A DNA stretch of 64,000 nucleotides from Bathymodiolus brooksi. Its lineage: Eukaryota; Mollusca; Bivalvia; Mytilida; Modiolidae. Below, piece by piece: positions 1 to 13,726 of the stretch; the stretch's first letter is position 1, and each line of letters begins with the position of its first letter. The notes below the pieces were generated by a model, which was given only the letters and a program-made list of their open reading frames with translations, was not told where the DNA came from and did no database searches. The stretch is taken from positions 94,916,233-94,980,232 of the forward strand of contig OY804588.1 of assembly GCA_963680875.1 (NCBI GenBank). Reading direction: 5' to 3'. The translations under genes were made by a program, and so were the position numbers.

Positions 1-3000
1 TCCAATCTTTTGACTTTGAGTGTAGCTGATGAAGGTTATTCTAATCGTTTGACTATGTGTGTCCCTGATGGAGGTTATTCTAATCTCTTAACTATGAGTG
101 TAGCTGATGAAGGTTATTCTAATATTTTGACTATGAGTGTAGCTGATGAAGGTTATTCTAATCTCTTGACTACGAGTGTAGCTGATGAACATTATTCTAA
201 TATTTTGACTATGAGTGTAGCTGATGAAGGTTATTCTAATCTTTTGACTATGAGTGTAGCTGATGAATGTTATTCTAATCTTTTGACTGAGTGTAGCTGA
301 TGAAGGTTATTCCAATCTTTTGACTATGAGTGTAGCTGATGAAGGTTATTCCAATCTTTTGACTTTGAGTGTAGCTGATGAAGGTTATTCTAATCGTTTG
401 ACTATGAGTGTACCTGATGAAGGTTATTCTAATCTCTTGACTATGAGTGTAGCTGATGAAGGTTATTCTAATATTTTGACTATGAGTGTAGCTGATGAAG
501 GTTATTCTAATCTCTTGACTATGAGTGTAGCTGATGAACATTATTCTAATATTTTGACTATGAGTGTAGCTGATGAAGGTTATTCTAATCTTTTGACTAT
601 GAGTGTAGCTGATGAATGTTATTCTAATCTTTTGACTGAGTGTAGCTGATGAAGGTTATTCCAATCTTTTGACTATGAATGTAGCTGATGAAGGTTATTC
701 CAATCTTTTGACTTTGAGTGTAGCTGATGAAGGTTATTCTAATCGTTTGACTGAGTGTAGCTGATGAAGATTATTCTAATCTTTTAACTATGAGTGTACC
801 TGATGAAGGTTATTCTAATCGTTTGACTATGAGTGTAGCTGATGAAGGTTATTCTAATCTTTTGACTATGAGTGTAGCTGATGAAGGTTATTCTAATATT
901 TTGACTATGAGTGTAGCTGATGAAGGTTATTCTAATCTTTTGATTATGAGTGTAGCTGATGAAGGTTATTCTAATCTTTTGACTATGAGTGTAGCTGATG
1001 AAGGTTATTCAAATATTTTGACTATGAGTGTAGCTGATGAAGGTTATTCTAATCTTTTGACTATGTGTGTAGCTGATGAAGGTTATTCTAACATTTTGAC
1101 TATGAGTGTAGCTGATGAAGGTTATTCTAATCTCTTGACTATGAGTGTAGCTGATGAAGGTTATTCTAATATTTTGACTGAGTGTAGCTGATGAAGGTTA
1201 TTCTAATCTTTTGACTATGAGTGTAGCTGATGAAGGTTATTCTAATATTTTGAATATGAGTGTAGCTGATGAAGGTTATTCTAATCTTTTGACTATGAGT
1301 GTAGCTGATGAAGGTTATTCTAATATTTTGACTATGAGTGTAGCTGATGAATGTTATTCTAATATTTTGACTATGAGTGTAGCTGATGAAGGTTACTCTA
1401 ATCTTTTGACTATGAGTGTAGCTGATGAAGGTTATTCTAATATTTTGACTATGAGTGTAGCTGATGAAGGTTATTCTAATATTTTGACTATGAGTGTAGC
1501 TGATGAAGGTTATTCTAATATTTTGACTATGAGTGTAGCTGAAGAAGGTTATTCTAATATTTTGACTATGAGTGTAGCTGATGAAGGTTATTCTAATGTT
1601 TTGACTATGAGTGTAGCTGATGAAGGTTATTCTAATGTTTTGACTATGAGTGTAGCTGATGAAGGTTATTGTAATATTTTGACTATGAGTGTAGCTGATG
1701 AAGGTTATTCTAATCTCTTGAGTATGAGTGTAGCTGATGAAGGTTATTCTAATCTTTTGACTATGAGTGTAGCTGATGAAGGTTATTCTAAGATTTTGAC
1801 TATGAGTGTAGCTGATGAAGGTTATTCTAATCTTTTGACTATGAGTGTAGCTGATGAAGGTTATTCTAATCTTTTGACTATGAGTGTAGCTGATGAAGGT
1901 TATTGTAATATTTTGACTATGAGTGTAGCTGGTGAAGGTTATTCTAATATTTTGACTATGAGTGTAGCTGAAGAAGGTTATTCTAATCTCTTGCCTATGA
2001 GTGTAGCTGATGAAGGTTATTGTAATATTTGACTATGAGTGTAGCTGATGAAGGTTATTCTAATATTTTGACTATGAGTGTAGCTGATGAAGGTTATTCT
2101 AATCTCTTGACTATGAGTGTAGCTGATGAAGGTTATTGTAATATTTTGACTATGAGTGTAGCTGATGAAGGTTATTCTAATATTTTGATTATGAGTGTTG
2201 CTGATGAAGGTTATTCTAATCTTTTGACTATGAGTGTAGCTGATGAAGGTTATTGTAATATTTTGACTATGAGTGTACCTGATGAAGGTTATTATAATAT
2301 TTTGACTATGAGTGTAGCTGATGAAGGTTATTCTAATCTTTTGACTATGAGTGTAGCTGATGAAGGTTATTCTAATCTTTTGACTATGAGTGTAGCTGAT
2401 GAAGGTTATTGTAATATTTTGACTATGAGTGTAGCTGATGAAGGTTATTGTAATATTTTGACTATGAGTGTAGCTGATGAAGGTTATTGTAATATTTTGA
2501 CTATGGGTGTAGCTGATGAAGGTTATTCGAATCTTTTGACTATGAGTGTAGCTGATGAAGGTTATTCTAATCTTTTGACTATGAGTGTACCTGATGAAGG
2601 TTATTCTAATCTCTTGACTATGAGTGTAGCTGATGAAGGTTATTGTAATATTTTGACTATGAGTGTAGCTGATGAAGGTTATTCTAATCTCTTGACTATG
2701 AGTGTAGCTGATGAACATTATTCCAATCTTTTGACTATGAGTGTAGCTGATGAATGTTATTCTAATCTTTTGACTGAGTGTAGCTGATGAAGGTTATTCC
2801 AATCTTTTGACTATGAGTGTAGCTGATGAAGGTCATTCCAATCTTTTGACTTTGAGTGTAGCTGATGAAGGTTATTCTAATCGTTTGACTATGTGTGTCC
2901 CTGATGGAGGTTATTCTAATCTCTTAACTATGAGTGTAGCTGATGAAGGTTATTCTAATATTTTGACTATGAGTGTAGCTGATGAAGGTTATTCTAATCT

Positions 3001-6000
3001 CTTGACTATGAGTGTAGCTGATGAACATTATTCTAATATTTTGATTATGAGTGTAGCTGATGAAGGTTATTCTAATCTTTTGACTATGAGTGTAGCTGAT
3101 GAATGTTATTCTAATCTTTTGACTGAGTGTAGCTGATGAAGGTTATTCCAATCTTTTGACTATGAGTGTAGCTGATGAAGGTTATTCCAATCTTTTGACT
3201 TTGAGTGTAGCTGATGAAGGTTATTCTAATCGTTTGACTGAGTGTAGCTGATGAAGGTTATTCTAATGTTTTGACTATGAGTGTAGCTGATGAAGGTTAT
3301 TCTAATCTTTTGACTATGAGTGTAGCTGATGAAGGTTATTCTAATCATTTGACTATGAGTGTTGCTGATGAAGGTTATTCTAATATTTTGACTGAGTGTA
3401 GCTGATGGAGGTTATTCTAATATGTTGACTATGAGTGTAGCTGATGAAGGTTATTCTAATCTTTTGACTATGAGTGTAGCTGATGAAGGTTATTCTAATA
3501 TTTTGACTATGAGTGTAGCTGATGAATGTTATTCTAATATTTTGACTATGAGTGTAGCTGATGAAGGTTATTCTAATCTTTTGACTATGAGTGTAGCTGA
3601 TGAAGGTTATTCTAATATTTTGACTATGAGTGTAGCTGATGAAGGTTATTCTAATCTTTTGACTATGAGTGTAGCTGATGAAGGTTATTCTAATCTTTTG
3701 ACTATGAGTGTAGCTGATGAAGTTTATTCTAATATTTTGACTTTGAGTGTAGCTGATGGAGGTTATTCTAATCTTTTGACTATGAGTGTAGCTGATGAAG
3801 GTTATTCTAATCTTTTGACTATGAGTGTAGCTGATGAAGGTTATTCTAACATTTTGACTATGAGTGTAGCTGATGAAGGTTATTCTAATCTCTTGACTAT
3901 GAGTGTAGCTGATGAAGGTTAATCTAATATTTTGACTGAGCGTAGCTGATGAAGGTTATTCTAATATTTTGACTATGAGTGTAGCTGATGAATGTTATTC
4001 TAATCTTTTGACTGAGTGTAGCTGATGAAGGTTATTCTAATCTTTTGACTATGAGTGTACCTGATGAATGTTATTGTAATCTTTTGACTATGAGTGTAGC
4101 TGATGAAGGTTATTCTAATCTTTTGATTATGAGTGTAGCTGATGAAGGTTATTCTAATCGTTTGACTATGAGTGTAGCTGATGAAGGTTATTCTAATCTT
4201 TTGGCTATGAGTGTAGCTGATGAAGGTTATTGTAATCTTTTGACTATGAGTGTAGCTGATGAAGGTTATTCTAATCTCTTGACTATGAGTGTAGCTGATG
4301 AAGGTTATTCTAATATTTTGACTGAGTGTACCTGATGAAGGTTATTCTAATCTCTTGACTATGAGTGTAGCTGATGAAGGTTATTCTAATATTTTGACTA
4401 TGAGTGTATCTGATGAAGGTTATTCTAATCTCTTGACTATGAGTGTAGCTGATGAAGGTTATTCTAATATTTTGACTATGAGTGTAGCTGATGAAGGTTA
4501 TTCTAATCTCTTGACTACGAGTGTAGCTGATGAACATTATTCTAATATTTTGACTATGAGTGTAGCTGATGAAGGTTATTCTAATCTTTTGACTATGAGT
4601 GTAGCTGATGAATGTTATTCTAATCTTTTGACTGAGTGTAGCTGATGAAGGTTATTCCAATCTTTTGACTATGAGTGTAGCTGATGAAGGTTATTCCAAT
4701 CTTTTGACTTTGAGTGTAGCTGATGAAGGTTATTCTAATCGTTTGACTATGAGTGTACCTGATGAAGGTTATTCTAATCTCTTGACTATGAGTGTAGCTG
4801 ATGAAGGTTATTCTAATATTTTGACTATGAGTGTAGCTGATGAAGGTTATTCTAATCTCTTGACTATGAGTGTAGCTGATGAACATTATTCTAATATTTT
4901 GACTATGAGTGTAGCTGATGAAGGTTATTCTAATCTTTTGACTATGAGTGTAGCTGATGAATGTTATTCTAATCTTTTGACTGAGTGTAGCTGATGAAGG
5001 TTATTCCAATCTTTTGACTATGAATGTAGCTGATGAAGGTTATTCCAATCTTTTGACTTTGAGTGTAGCTGATGAAGGTTATTCTAATCGTTTGACTGAG
5101 TGTAGCTGATGAAGATTATTCTAATCTTTTAACTATGAGTGTACCTGATGAAGGTTATTCTAATCGTTTGACTATGAGTGTAGCTGATGAAGGTTATTCT
5201 AATCTTTTGACTATGAGTGTAGCTGATGAAGGTTATTCTAATATTTTGACTATGAGTGTAGCTGATGAAGGTTATTCTAATCTTTTGATTATGAGTGTAG
5301 CTGATGAAGGTTATTCTAATCTTTTGACTATGAGTGTAGCTGATGAAGGTTATTCAAATATTTTGACTATGAGTGTAGCTGATGAAGGTTATTCTAATCT
5401 TTTGACTATGTGTGTAGCTGATGAAGGTTATTCTAACATTTTGACTATGAGTGTAGCTGATGAAGGTTATTCTAATCTCTTGACTATGAGTGTAGCTGAT
5501 GAAGGTTATTCTAATATTTTGACTGAGTGTAGCTGATGAAGGTTATTCTAATCTTTTGACTATGAGTGTAGCTGATGAAGGTTATTCTAATATTTTGAAT
5601 ATGAGTGTAGCTGATGAAGGTTATTCTAATCTTTTGACTATGAGTGTAGCTGATGAAGGTTATTCTAATATTTTGACTATGAGTGTAGCTGATGAATGTT
5701 ATTCTAATATTTTGACTATGAGTGTAGCTGATGAAGGTTACTCTAATCTTTTGACTATGAGTGTAGCTGATGAAGGTTATTCTAATATTTTGACTATGAG
5801 TGTAGCTGATGAAGGTTATTCTAATATTTTGACTATGAGTGTAGCTGATGAAGGTTATTCTAATATTTTGACTATGAGTGTAGCTGAAGAAGGTTATTCT
5901 AATATTTTGACTATGAGTGTAGCTGATGAAGGTTATTCTAATGTTTTGACTATGAGTGTAGCTGATGAAGGTTATTCTAATGTTTTGACTATGAGTGTAG

Positions 6001-7650
6001 CTGATGAAGGTTATTGTAATATTTTGACTATGAGTGTAGCTGATGAAGGTTATTCTAATCTCTTGAGTATGAGTGTAGCTGATGAAGGTTATTCTAATCT
6101 TTTGACTATGAGTGTAGCTGATGAAGGTTATTCTAATCTTTTGACTATGAGTGTAGCTGATGAAGGTTATTCTAATCTTTTGACTATGAGTGTAGCTGAT
6201 GAAGGTTATTCTAATCTTTTGACTATGAGTGTAGCTGATGAAGGTTATTGTAATATTTTGACTATGAGTGTAGCTGGTGAAGGTTATTCTAATATTTTGA
6301 CTATGAGTGTAGCTGAAGAAGGTTATTCTAATCTCTTGCCTATGAGTGTAGCTGATGAAGGTTATTGTAATATTTGACTATGAGTGTAGCTGATGAAGGT
6401 TATTCTAATATTTTGACTATGAGTGTAGCTGATGAAGGTTATTCTAATCTCTTGACTATGAGTGTAGCTGATGAAGGTTATTGTAATATTTTGACTATGA
6501 GTGTAGCTGATGAAGGTTATTCTAATATTTTGACTATGAGTGTTGCTGATGAAGGTTATTCTAATCTTTTGACTATGAGTGTAGCTGATGAAGGTTATTG
6601 TAATATTTTGACTATGAGTGTACCTGATGAAGGTTATTATAATATTTTGACTATGAGTGTAGCTGATGAAGGTTATTGTAATATTTTGACTATGAGTGTA
6701 GCTGATGAAGGTTATTGTAATATTTTGACTATGAGTGTAGCTGATGAAGGTTATTGTAATATTTTGACTATGGGTGTAGCTGATGAAGGTTATTCGAATC
6801 TTTTGACTATGAGTGTAGCTGATGAAGGTTATTCTAATCTTTTGACTATGAGTGTAGCTGATGAAGGTTATTGTAATATTTTGACTATGAGTGTTGCTGA
6901 TGAAGGTTATTCTAATATTTTGACTATGAGTGTAGATGAAGAAGGTTATTCTAATCTCTTGACTATGAGTGTAGCTGATGAAGGTTATTGTAATATTTGA
7001 CTATGAGTGTAGCTGATGAAGGTTATTCTAATATTTTGACTGAGTGTAGCTGATGAAGGTTATTCTAATCTCTTGACTATGAGTGTAGCTGATGAAGGTT
7101 ATTGTAATATTTTGACTATGAGTGTAGCTGATGAAGGGTATTCTAATATTTTGACTATGAGTGTAGCTGATGAAGGTTATTCTAATCTTTTGACTATGAG
7201 TGTAGCTGATGAAGGTTATTGTAATATTTTGACTATGAGTGTAGCTGATGAAGGTTATTGTAATATTTTGACTATGAGTGTAGCTGATGAAGGTTATTCT
7301 AATCTTTTGACTATGAGTGTAGCTGATGAAGGTTATTCTAATCTTTTGACTATGAGTGTAGCTGATGAAGGTTATTGTAATATTTTAACTATGAGTGTAG
7401 CTGATGAAGGTTATTGTAATATTTTGACTATGAGTGTAGCTGATGAAGGTTATTGTAATATTTTGACTATGAGTGTAGCTGATGAAGGTTATTCGAATCT
7501 TTTGACTATGAGTGTAGCTGATGAAGGTTATTCTAATCTTTTGACTATGAGTGTAGCTGATGAAGGTTACTGTAATATTTTGACTATGAGTGTTGCTGAT
7601 GAAGGTTATTGTAATATTTTGACTATGAGTGTAGCTGATGAAGGTTATTC
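1..7650. repeat. 39-bp satellite array, truncated by window start
   Basis: About 195 head-to-tail units, most of 39 bp, with the core GCTGATGAAGGTTATTCTAA followed by an ATTTTGACT or CTTTTGACT variant and ATGAGTGTA. Because 39 is 13 codons, several frames and both strands stay open for long stretches, giving apparent 13-residue repeat proteins (MSVADEGYSNLLT). These are not credible genes: some units lack TATG (35 bp) and break the frame. The array ends at 7650, 61 bp before the first recognised exon of the choline transporter-like gene, so it lies in the intron upstream of that exon. A lone related unit lies near 25766-25793. Confidence 0.95.
4346..6650. repeat. Higher-order duplicate of 1-2300 inside the 39-bp satellite
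   Basis: Variant units repeat in the same order at a fixed offset of 4345 bp. Examples are the frame-breaking 35-bp unit at 285 and 4630, the AGATTATTC variant at 766 and 5111, and the stretches 790-2032 and 5135-6377. The copies differ at a few positions, for example AAGATTTTG at 1790 against AATCTTTTG at 6135. This shows block duplication of at least 2 kb after the array had diverged. Confidence 0.85.
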
Positions 7651-7711
7651 CAGAAACTTTTTGTGTGTACTAACTTACTTGATTATTTATATTTTCGTTT
7701 TTCTCTTTCAG

Positions 7712-7888
7712 TTTTGTGTTGTACGGCCAGATATACAATTTATTCATGTTGTTTTGGCTGATCAACTTCTGTATAGCTTTAGGACAGATGGTATTAGCTG
7801 GAGCTTTTGCATCATACTACTGGACATACTTTAAACCTGCTGACTTACCAATTTTTCCCTTGACAGCCTCACTCTGGAGATCACTCAG
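7712..7888 (+). CDS. SLC44A: Choline transporter-like protein (SLC44A2/4/5 type), exon 1 seen here (internal)
   Basis: Internal exon of 177 nt. It follows a pyrimidine-rich tract ending TTTCAG and ends CTCAG|GTATCA. It encodes a membrane segment YNLFMLFWLINFCIALGQ followed by LAGAFASYYW and FKPADLPIFPL. These correspond to the family blocks YNLF..FWL.NF..ALGQ, AGAFASYYW and KP.D.P.FPL. Family members are polytopic plasma-membrane or mitochondrial proteins linked to choline (and, for some, thiamine pyrophosphate) transport. The first base completes a codon from an upstream exon outside the window, and the last two bases (AG) join G of the next exon to form Arg. Matching was done from memory; similarity is closest to the 2/4/5 subgroup, not SLC44A1. 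Confidence 0.93.
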
Positions 7889-8179
7889 GTATCATGTTAT
7901 TCAGATATTTGTGTTAAAGATCATATTTGTGATGTCATCAATGCAGTTATGATTTTTGTTGTCGAGTAATGGTCTTTAACCAACAGGATCTACTACTTTC
8001 CTTGATAGTAGTCAATTAACTAAGCATTCAGTGACCCTGCTATTGTACTGTCCATATTATTAACTAAGCATTCAGTGACCCTGCTATTGTACTGTCCATA
8101 TTATCATTCATTTTTGTGATAGTATAAGGTCTTTTTAAGTGGAAGCGAATCTAAGAATGTGTTTTATCATTTGTTAATA
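7889..8179 (+). repeat. Intron start with a 44-bp tandem duplication
   Basis: After the donor at 7889 nothing coding is seen. A 44-bp unit beginning ATTAACTAAGCATTCAGTGA is present twice in tandem (8015-8058 and 8059-8102) with no visible differences, so the duplication is recent. Confidence 0.8.
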
Positions 8180-9482
8180 CAGTAGAACTTCGCTGGCTCG
8201 AACTCGAAGGGACTGTTAAAATCTGTTCGAGCTATCAGAAGTTCGAGCCACTGAGGTCCCGTAATTTTAAAGAGAAAACAATCTGGTTCTGACCTGGGAC
8301 AGTTTCATTACAGTACGATAACTGATGCACAGTAAAGTGGACCTTTCTCGTAAAAAATATTTAATCCTTTAGAAAGTTTTCAAAGACTACGACTTCTGAA
8401 TACCTCTTTGATATCTTCAAACGTTCCTTAGAAACGTTTTTTCACTTTGTTCGCGATCTATTTTATAAACAGGAAATACGAGGTCAGGTATTAATACTTG
8501 GATCAATATCGGTATAATGCTTGATAATTCGGAAATATATTCTTAATGGCCAATTTTCAAATTATAGCCATTTTCTTTTTCTTTGAATTGAATTTGAAGC
8601 AATTTGAATTTGTTTCTTTTGGTATTATATACACATAAAAACTCAGGTTAATCGGAATTTCAGTACGAGTACATTTCTATTTTTTGAGTATTTAGATGAA
8701 CCTTGAGACCACACAGTTTGATATTATTCGACCTCAGCAACAACAAAATTAAATATTTTTTTTAGAAAACTCTCAATAATAATATTTCATGTAATAACAA
8801 TTTTAAATATTGTTTTAATAAACTTTATTATCTAACATTATATACATTTTCCATTGAAATTAACGAAAATCGCCAGTCTGATACAAGGTGTCTGATACAA
8901 GATGTTGTATCTCCACACTGTGGTGATAAAAGAATGGCTCGACGTTGCACCAGACGTTCTCTGTCGAACTACTTTGACATGACGTCATACCATTGGAATG
9001 TGAGACAAAACATAATAACCTGACATTGGTGAATGAACAGAAAAAATAACTTGACGTCATACACAAAATGTAGTCTCCCTCAAGAGTATTGTACACATTT
9101 TAATTCAACCCTTGCTATTTCTTTAAAATTCGTTTTTATTGAAATGTTAGATAAAGTTATTACATACATAGTGTGGTGGTACCAGACTGTGTATCAGGTC
9201 TTGTCTGTTACGTGAACTAACCGCATCACAACTAGTCGGGATAGCGACTCGTAGTGATACTGATTCACACAACAGACTCGACCCGATACAAAGTCTTGTA
9301 CCATCACACTATGTATGTAATGGGTATTTACGATTATTGAGTTCGACTGTTCGAGTTTCGGTGTTCGAGGGAAAGGGTTTTTTTTACTTAGAAATATAAG
9401 GAAAATTGACGGGACTTTCAAATCAGTTCGAGCCATCCATGGTATTCGACCCATCCGAGTTCGAGGCACCAATGTTTGACTG
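8180..9482. mobile_element. Non-autonomous TIR element, TA-flanked (mariner/pogo-like)
   Basis: The left end reads TA|CAGTAGAACTTCGCTGGCTC and the right end, read inward on the other strand, TA|CAGTCAAACATTGGTGCCTC. Both ends are rich in TTCGAG/CTCGAA motifs, and both flanks are TA, the target used by the Tc1/mariner/pogo group. About 1.3 kb long. The interior contains an inverted pair around 8875-8930 and 9180-9310 (GATACAAG.. / ..CTTGTACC) and no transposase reading frame. The superfamily assignment is inferred from the TA target and the CAGT ends only. Confidence 0.65.
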
Positions 9483-9639
9483 TATATGTATTGCCGTTAG
9501 AGATCCAGTAATCAAGAGGAGAGGGTTGAGATCACATTAACCAGCTGAATCACACCACATTTTTGTGCCTGTTCTAAGCCAGGACCTGGATTTCTAATGT
9601 CATATGTCATGGTCTTTTTGTCTTCAGTGAATTCAGTTG

Positions 9640-9916
9640 AAATTGATTGATTGATTTATTGTATTTAATGCCACTTTCAGCAATATTTCAGCTATATCAT
9701 GGCGACCAGTTTTAGTGGTGAAAGAAGCCAGAGTACCCGGAGAGAACCACCAACCATGGGCAAACAACTGGTAAACTTGATCACTTGCAGCTGCGAATCG
9801 AGTGCACCCTTTTTTGTAATTTACAAAGCCGGGTGCGAACCCACGCTGTATTGATGATAGGGTTTTATGAGTTGTTAGGTAATCCAACTACCTAACTCAT
9901 TGAGCCACCCAGGCCC
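9640..9916 (-). mobile_element. tRNA-derived SINE, type A
   Basis: On the minus strand it begins GGGCCTGGGTGGCTCAATGA. The A-box-like TGGCTCAATGA and B-box-like GGTTCGCACCC of a tRNA-derived promoter are present. A conserved middle part (TCTCCGGGTACTC.. and ACTGGTCGCCATGATATAGC) follows, and the 3' end reads GAAAGTGGCATTAAATACAA plus a short AATC-type tail. Intronic, antisense to the host gene. The same family recurs at 18353, 19124, 21884 and 54198. Confidence 0.85.
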
Positions 9917-10687
9917 TAATTCAGTTAAGATGAGAGGTGATTGTTCGTTTTGTTGATATTGGTGAAATTGACGACCATCATTGTTTAAATTTTCTTTTCA
10001 TAAACATGGAAAGTTTTTTGTGGCATCATGAACATCTCATAAAAATGTAGCTTGTTCTTCCATGAGATAAAACAATGCTTAGTTCTAAACAACATTCACT
10101 CATTCATATTGGGTGTGAAATATTGATTCAATTAAGTATGCTACTCCAAGGGAAAATATTGATTCAATTAAGTATGCTACTCCAAGGGAAAATTATGAGT
10201 TGGTTTATTCTTTTTAAATGATCACATTTTAGTTCACAGCACCATAGAGTTCATGCTGGTATCTAATGTTGTACAGCTTTGTTTGCTTTTCAATTTTAAT
10301 CTTCTCCTCTGAAATCATCAAGCAAATTAAGCCAAAATATGTTGTCATAATTCTTATATGGTTTCCTTTTAGAATTATATCTGACTTTTCTACCCTCCAT
10401 CCAAGATTCCTGTTGTTACTAAAAATAGAAATTTCTTTAAATGACAAAAAAATTTACATTCTGTACTGAATGACTTCTCATTTGAAGATACATTATACAA
10501 TTATTGCCTTCATATGAGGTGAACATCAAACATTGTCAACCTGATTGCTTTATCCTGATGCTCACCTCGTATGAATGCAATGACTGTTTTATTATACCAA
10601 AACTACTTTTAAGATGTTTAAAAACTTGAATGTTTTGTTTGTAGAAGACAACAAAATAATTTCAAGTAAAGAAATACAACTGGACTT
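9917..10687. other. Intronic spacer with a 37-bp duplication and a small foldback
   Basis: A 37-bp unit (GAAAATATTGATTCAATTAA and following) is tandemly doubled at about 10121-10195. At 10502-10587 the arms CTTCATATGAGGTGAACATCA and its imperfect reverse complement make a hairpin of about 85 bp, MITE-like. No coding signal is seen. Confidence 0.6.
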
Positions 10688-13600
10688 TACTACATAGTCA
10701 GGGGTTGTAGACTGTATGATTTACTACATAGTCAGGGGTTGTAGACTGTATGATTTACTACATAGTCAGGGGTTGTAGACTGTATGATTTACTACATAGT
10801 CGGGGGTTGTAGACTGTATGATTTACTACATAGTCAGGGGTTGTAGACTGTATGATTTACTACATAGTCAGGGGTTGTAGACTGTAGGATTTACTACATA
10901 GTCAGGGGTTGTAGACTGTAGGATTTACTACATAGTCAGGGGTTGTAGACTGTAGGATTTACTACATAGTCAGGGGTTGTAGACTGTAGGATTTACTACA
11001 TAGTCAGGGGTTGTAGACTGTAGGATTTACTACATAGTCAGGGGTTGTAGACTGTATGATTTACTACATAGTCAGGGGTTGTAGACTGTATGATTTACTA
11101 CATAGTCAGGGGTTGTAGACTGTATGATTTACTACATAGTCAGGGGTTGTAGACTGTATGATTTACTACATAGTCAGGGGTTGTAGACTGTAGGATTTAC
11201 TACATAGTCAGGGGTTGTAGACTGTATGATTTACTACATAGTCAGGGGTTGTAGACTGTATGATTTACTACATAGTCAGGGGTTGTAGACTGTATGATTT
11301 ACTACATAGTCAGGGGTTGTAGACTGTAGGATTTACTACATAGTCAGGGGTTGTAGACTGTAGGATTTACTACATAGTCAGGGGTTGTAGACTATGATTT
11401 ACTACATAGTCAGGGGTTGTAGACTGTAGGATTTACTACATAGTCAGGGGTTGTAGACTGTAGGATTTACTACATAGTCAGGGGTTGTAGACTGTAGGAT
11501 TTACTACATAGTCAGGGGTTGTAGACTGTAGGATTTACTACATAGTCAGGGGTTGTAGACTGTAGGATTTACTACATAGTCAGGGGTTGTAGACTGTAGG
11601 ATTTACTACATAGTCAGGGGTTGTAGACTGTAGGATTTACTACATAGTCAGGGGTTGTAGACTGTAGGATTTACTACATAGTCAGGGGTTGTAGACTGTA
11701 TGATTTACTACATAGTCAGGGGTTGTAGACTGTATGATTTACTACATAGTCAGGGGTTGTAGACTGTATGATTTACTACATAGTCAGGGGTTGTAGACTA
11801 TGATTTACTACATAGTCAGGGGTTGTAGACTGTATGATTTACTACATAGTCAGGGGTTGTAGACTGTATGATTTACTACATAGTCAGGGGTTGTAGACTG
11901 TATGATTTACTACATAGTCAGGGGTTGTAGACTGTATGATTTACTACATAGTCAGGGGTTGTAGACTGTATGATTTACTACATAGTCAGGGGTTGTAGAC
12001 TGTATGATTTACTACATAGTCAGGGGTTGTAGACTGTATGATTTACTACATAGACAGGGGTTGTAGACTGTATGATTTACTACATAGTCAGGGGTTGTAG
12101 ACTGTATGATTTACTACATAGTCAGGGGTTGTAGACTGTATGATTTACTACATAGTCAGGGGTTGTAGACTGTATGATTTACTACATAGTCAGGGGTTGT
12201 AGACTGTATGATTTACTACATAGTCAGGGGTTGTAGACTATGATTTACTACATAGTCAGGGGTTGTAGACTGTATGATTTACTACATAGTCAGGGGTTGT
12301 AGACTGTATGATTTACTACATAGTCAGGGGTTGTAGACTGTATGATTTACTACATAGTCAGGGGTTGTAGACTGTAGGATTTACTACATAGTCAGGGGTT
12401 GTAGACTGTATGATTTACTACATAGTCAGGGGTTGTAGACTGTATGATTTACTACATAGTCAGGGGTTGTAGACTGTGTATTTACTACATAGTCAGGGGT
12501 TGTAGACTGTATTTACTACATAGTCAGGGGTTGTAGACTGTATGATTTACTACATAGTCAGGGGTTGTAGACTGTGTATTTACTACATAGTCAGGGGTTG
12601 TAGACTGTATGATTTACTACATAGTCAGGGGTTGTAGACTGTATGATTTACTACATAGTCAGGGGTTGTAGACTGTAGGATTTACTACATAGTCAGGGGT
12701 TGTAGACTGTATGATTTACTACATAGTCAGGGGTTGTAGACTGTAGGATTTACTACATAGTCAGGGGTTGTAGACTGTATGATTTACTACATAGTCAGGG
12801 GTTGTAGACTGTATGATTTACTACATAGTCAGGGGTTGTAGACTGTGTAGTTACTACATAGTCAGGGGTTGTAGACTGTATGATTTACTACATAGTCAGG
12901 GGTTGTAGACTGTAGGATTTACTACATAGTCAGGGGTTGTAGACTGTATGATTTACTACATAGTCAGGGGTTGTAGACTGTGATTTACTACATAGTCAGG
13001 GGTTGTAGACTGTAGGATTTACTACATAGTCAGGGGTTGTAGACTGTAGGATTTACTACATAGTCAGGGGTTGTAGACTGTATGATTTACTACATAGTCA
13101 GGGGTTGTAGACTGTATGATTTACTACATAGTCAGGGGTTGTAGACTGTATGTATTTACTACATAGTCAGGGGTTGTAGACTGTGTATTTACTACATAGT
13201 CAGGGGTTGTAGACTGTATGATTTACTACATAGTCAGGGGTTGTAGACTGTATGATTTACTACATAGTCAGGGGTTGTAGACTGTATGATTTACTACATA
13301 GTCAGGGGTTGTAGACTGTATGATTTACTACATAGTCAGGGGTTGTAGACTGTATGATTTACTACATAGTCAGGGGTTGTAGACTGTATGATTTACTACA
13401 TAGTCAGGGGTTGTAGACTGTATGATTTACTACATAGTCAGGGGTTGTAGACTGTATGATTTACTACATAGTCAGGGGTTGTAGACTGTAGGATTTACTA
13501 CATAGTCAGGGGTTGTAGACTGTATGATTTACTACATAGTCAGGGGTTGTAGACTGTATGATTTACTACATAGTCAGGGGTTGTAGACTGTATGATTTAC

Positions 13601-13726
13601 TACATAGTCAGGGGTTGTAGACTGTGTATTTACTACATAGTCAGGGGTTGTAGACTGTGTATTTACTACATAGTCAGGGGTTGTAGACTGTATGATTTAC
13701 TACATAGTCAGGGGTTGTAGACTGTG
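10688..13726. repeat. 34-bp minisatellite array A (about 90 copies)
   Basis: Head-to-tail copies of a 34-bp unit TACTACATAGTCAGGGGTTG + TAGACTGTATGATT. Main variants are GTATGATT against GTAGGATT in the last bases, plus shorter units with TGTGTATT or ACTATGATT. The GGGG-bearing strand is the + strand. It lies in the intron between exons at 7712 and 15075. Low divergence indicates recent expansion or homogenisation. Confidence 0.97.

Noticed and set aside
10..7834. Long open frames of a 13-residue repeat (MSVADEGYSNLLT and the reverse-strand FISYTHSQ.IRIT) that look like repetitive secreted proteins
   Set aside because: They arise because the 39-bp unit is divisible by three. Both strands are open, 35-bp units break the frame, there is no signal peptide, and the array sits in an intron.
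10688..13726. Possible CRISPR-like array (34-bp repeats)
   Set aside because: No spacers: units are directly contiguous and the context is a eukaryotic intron.
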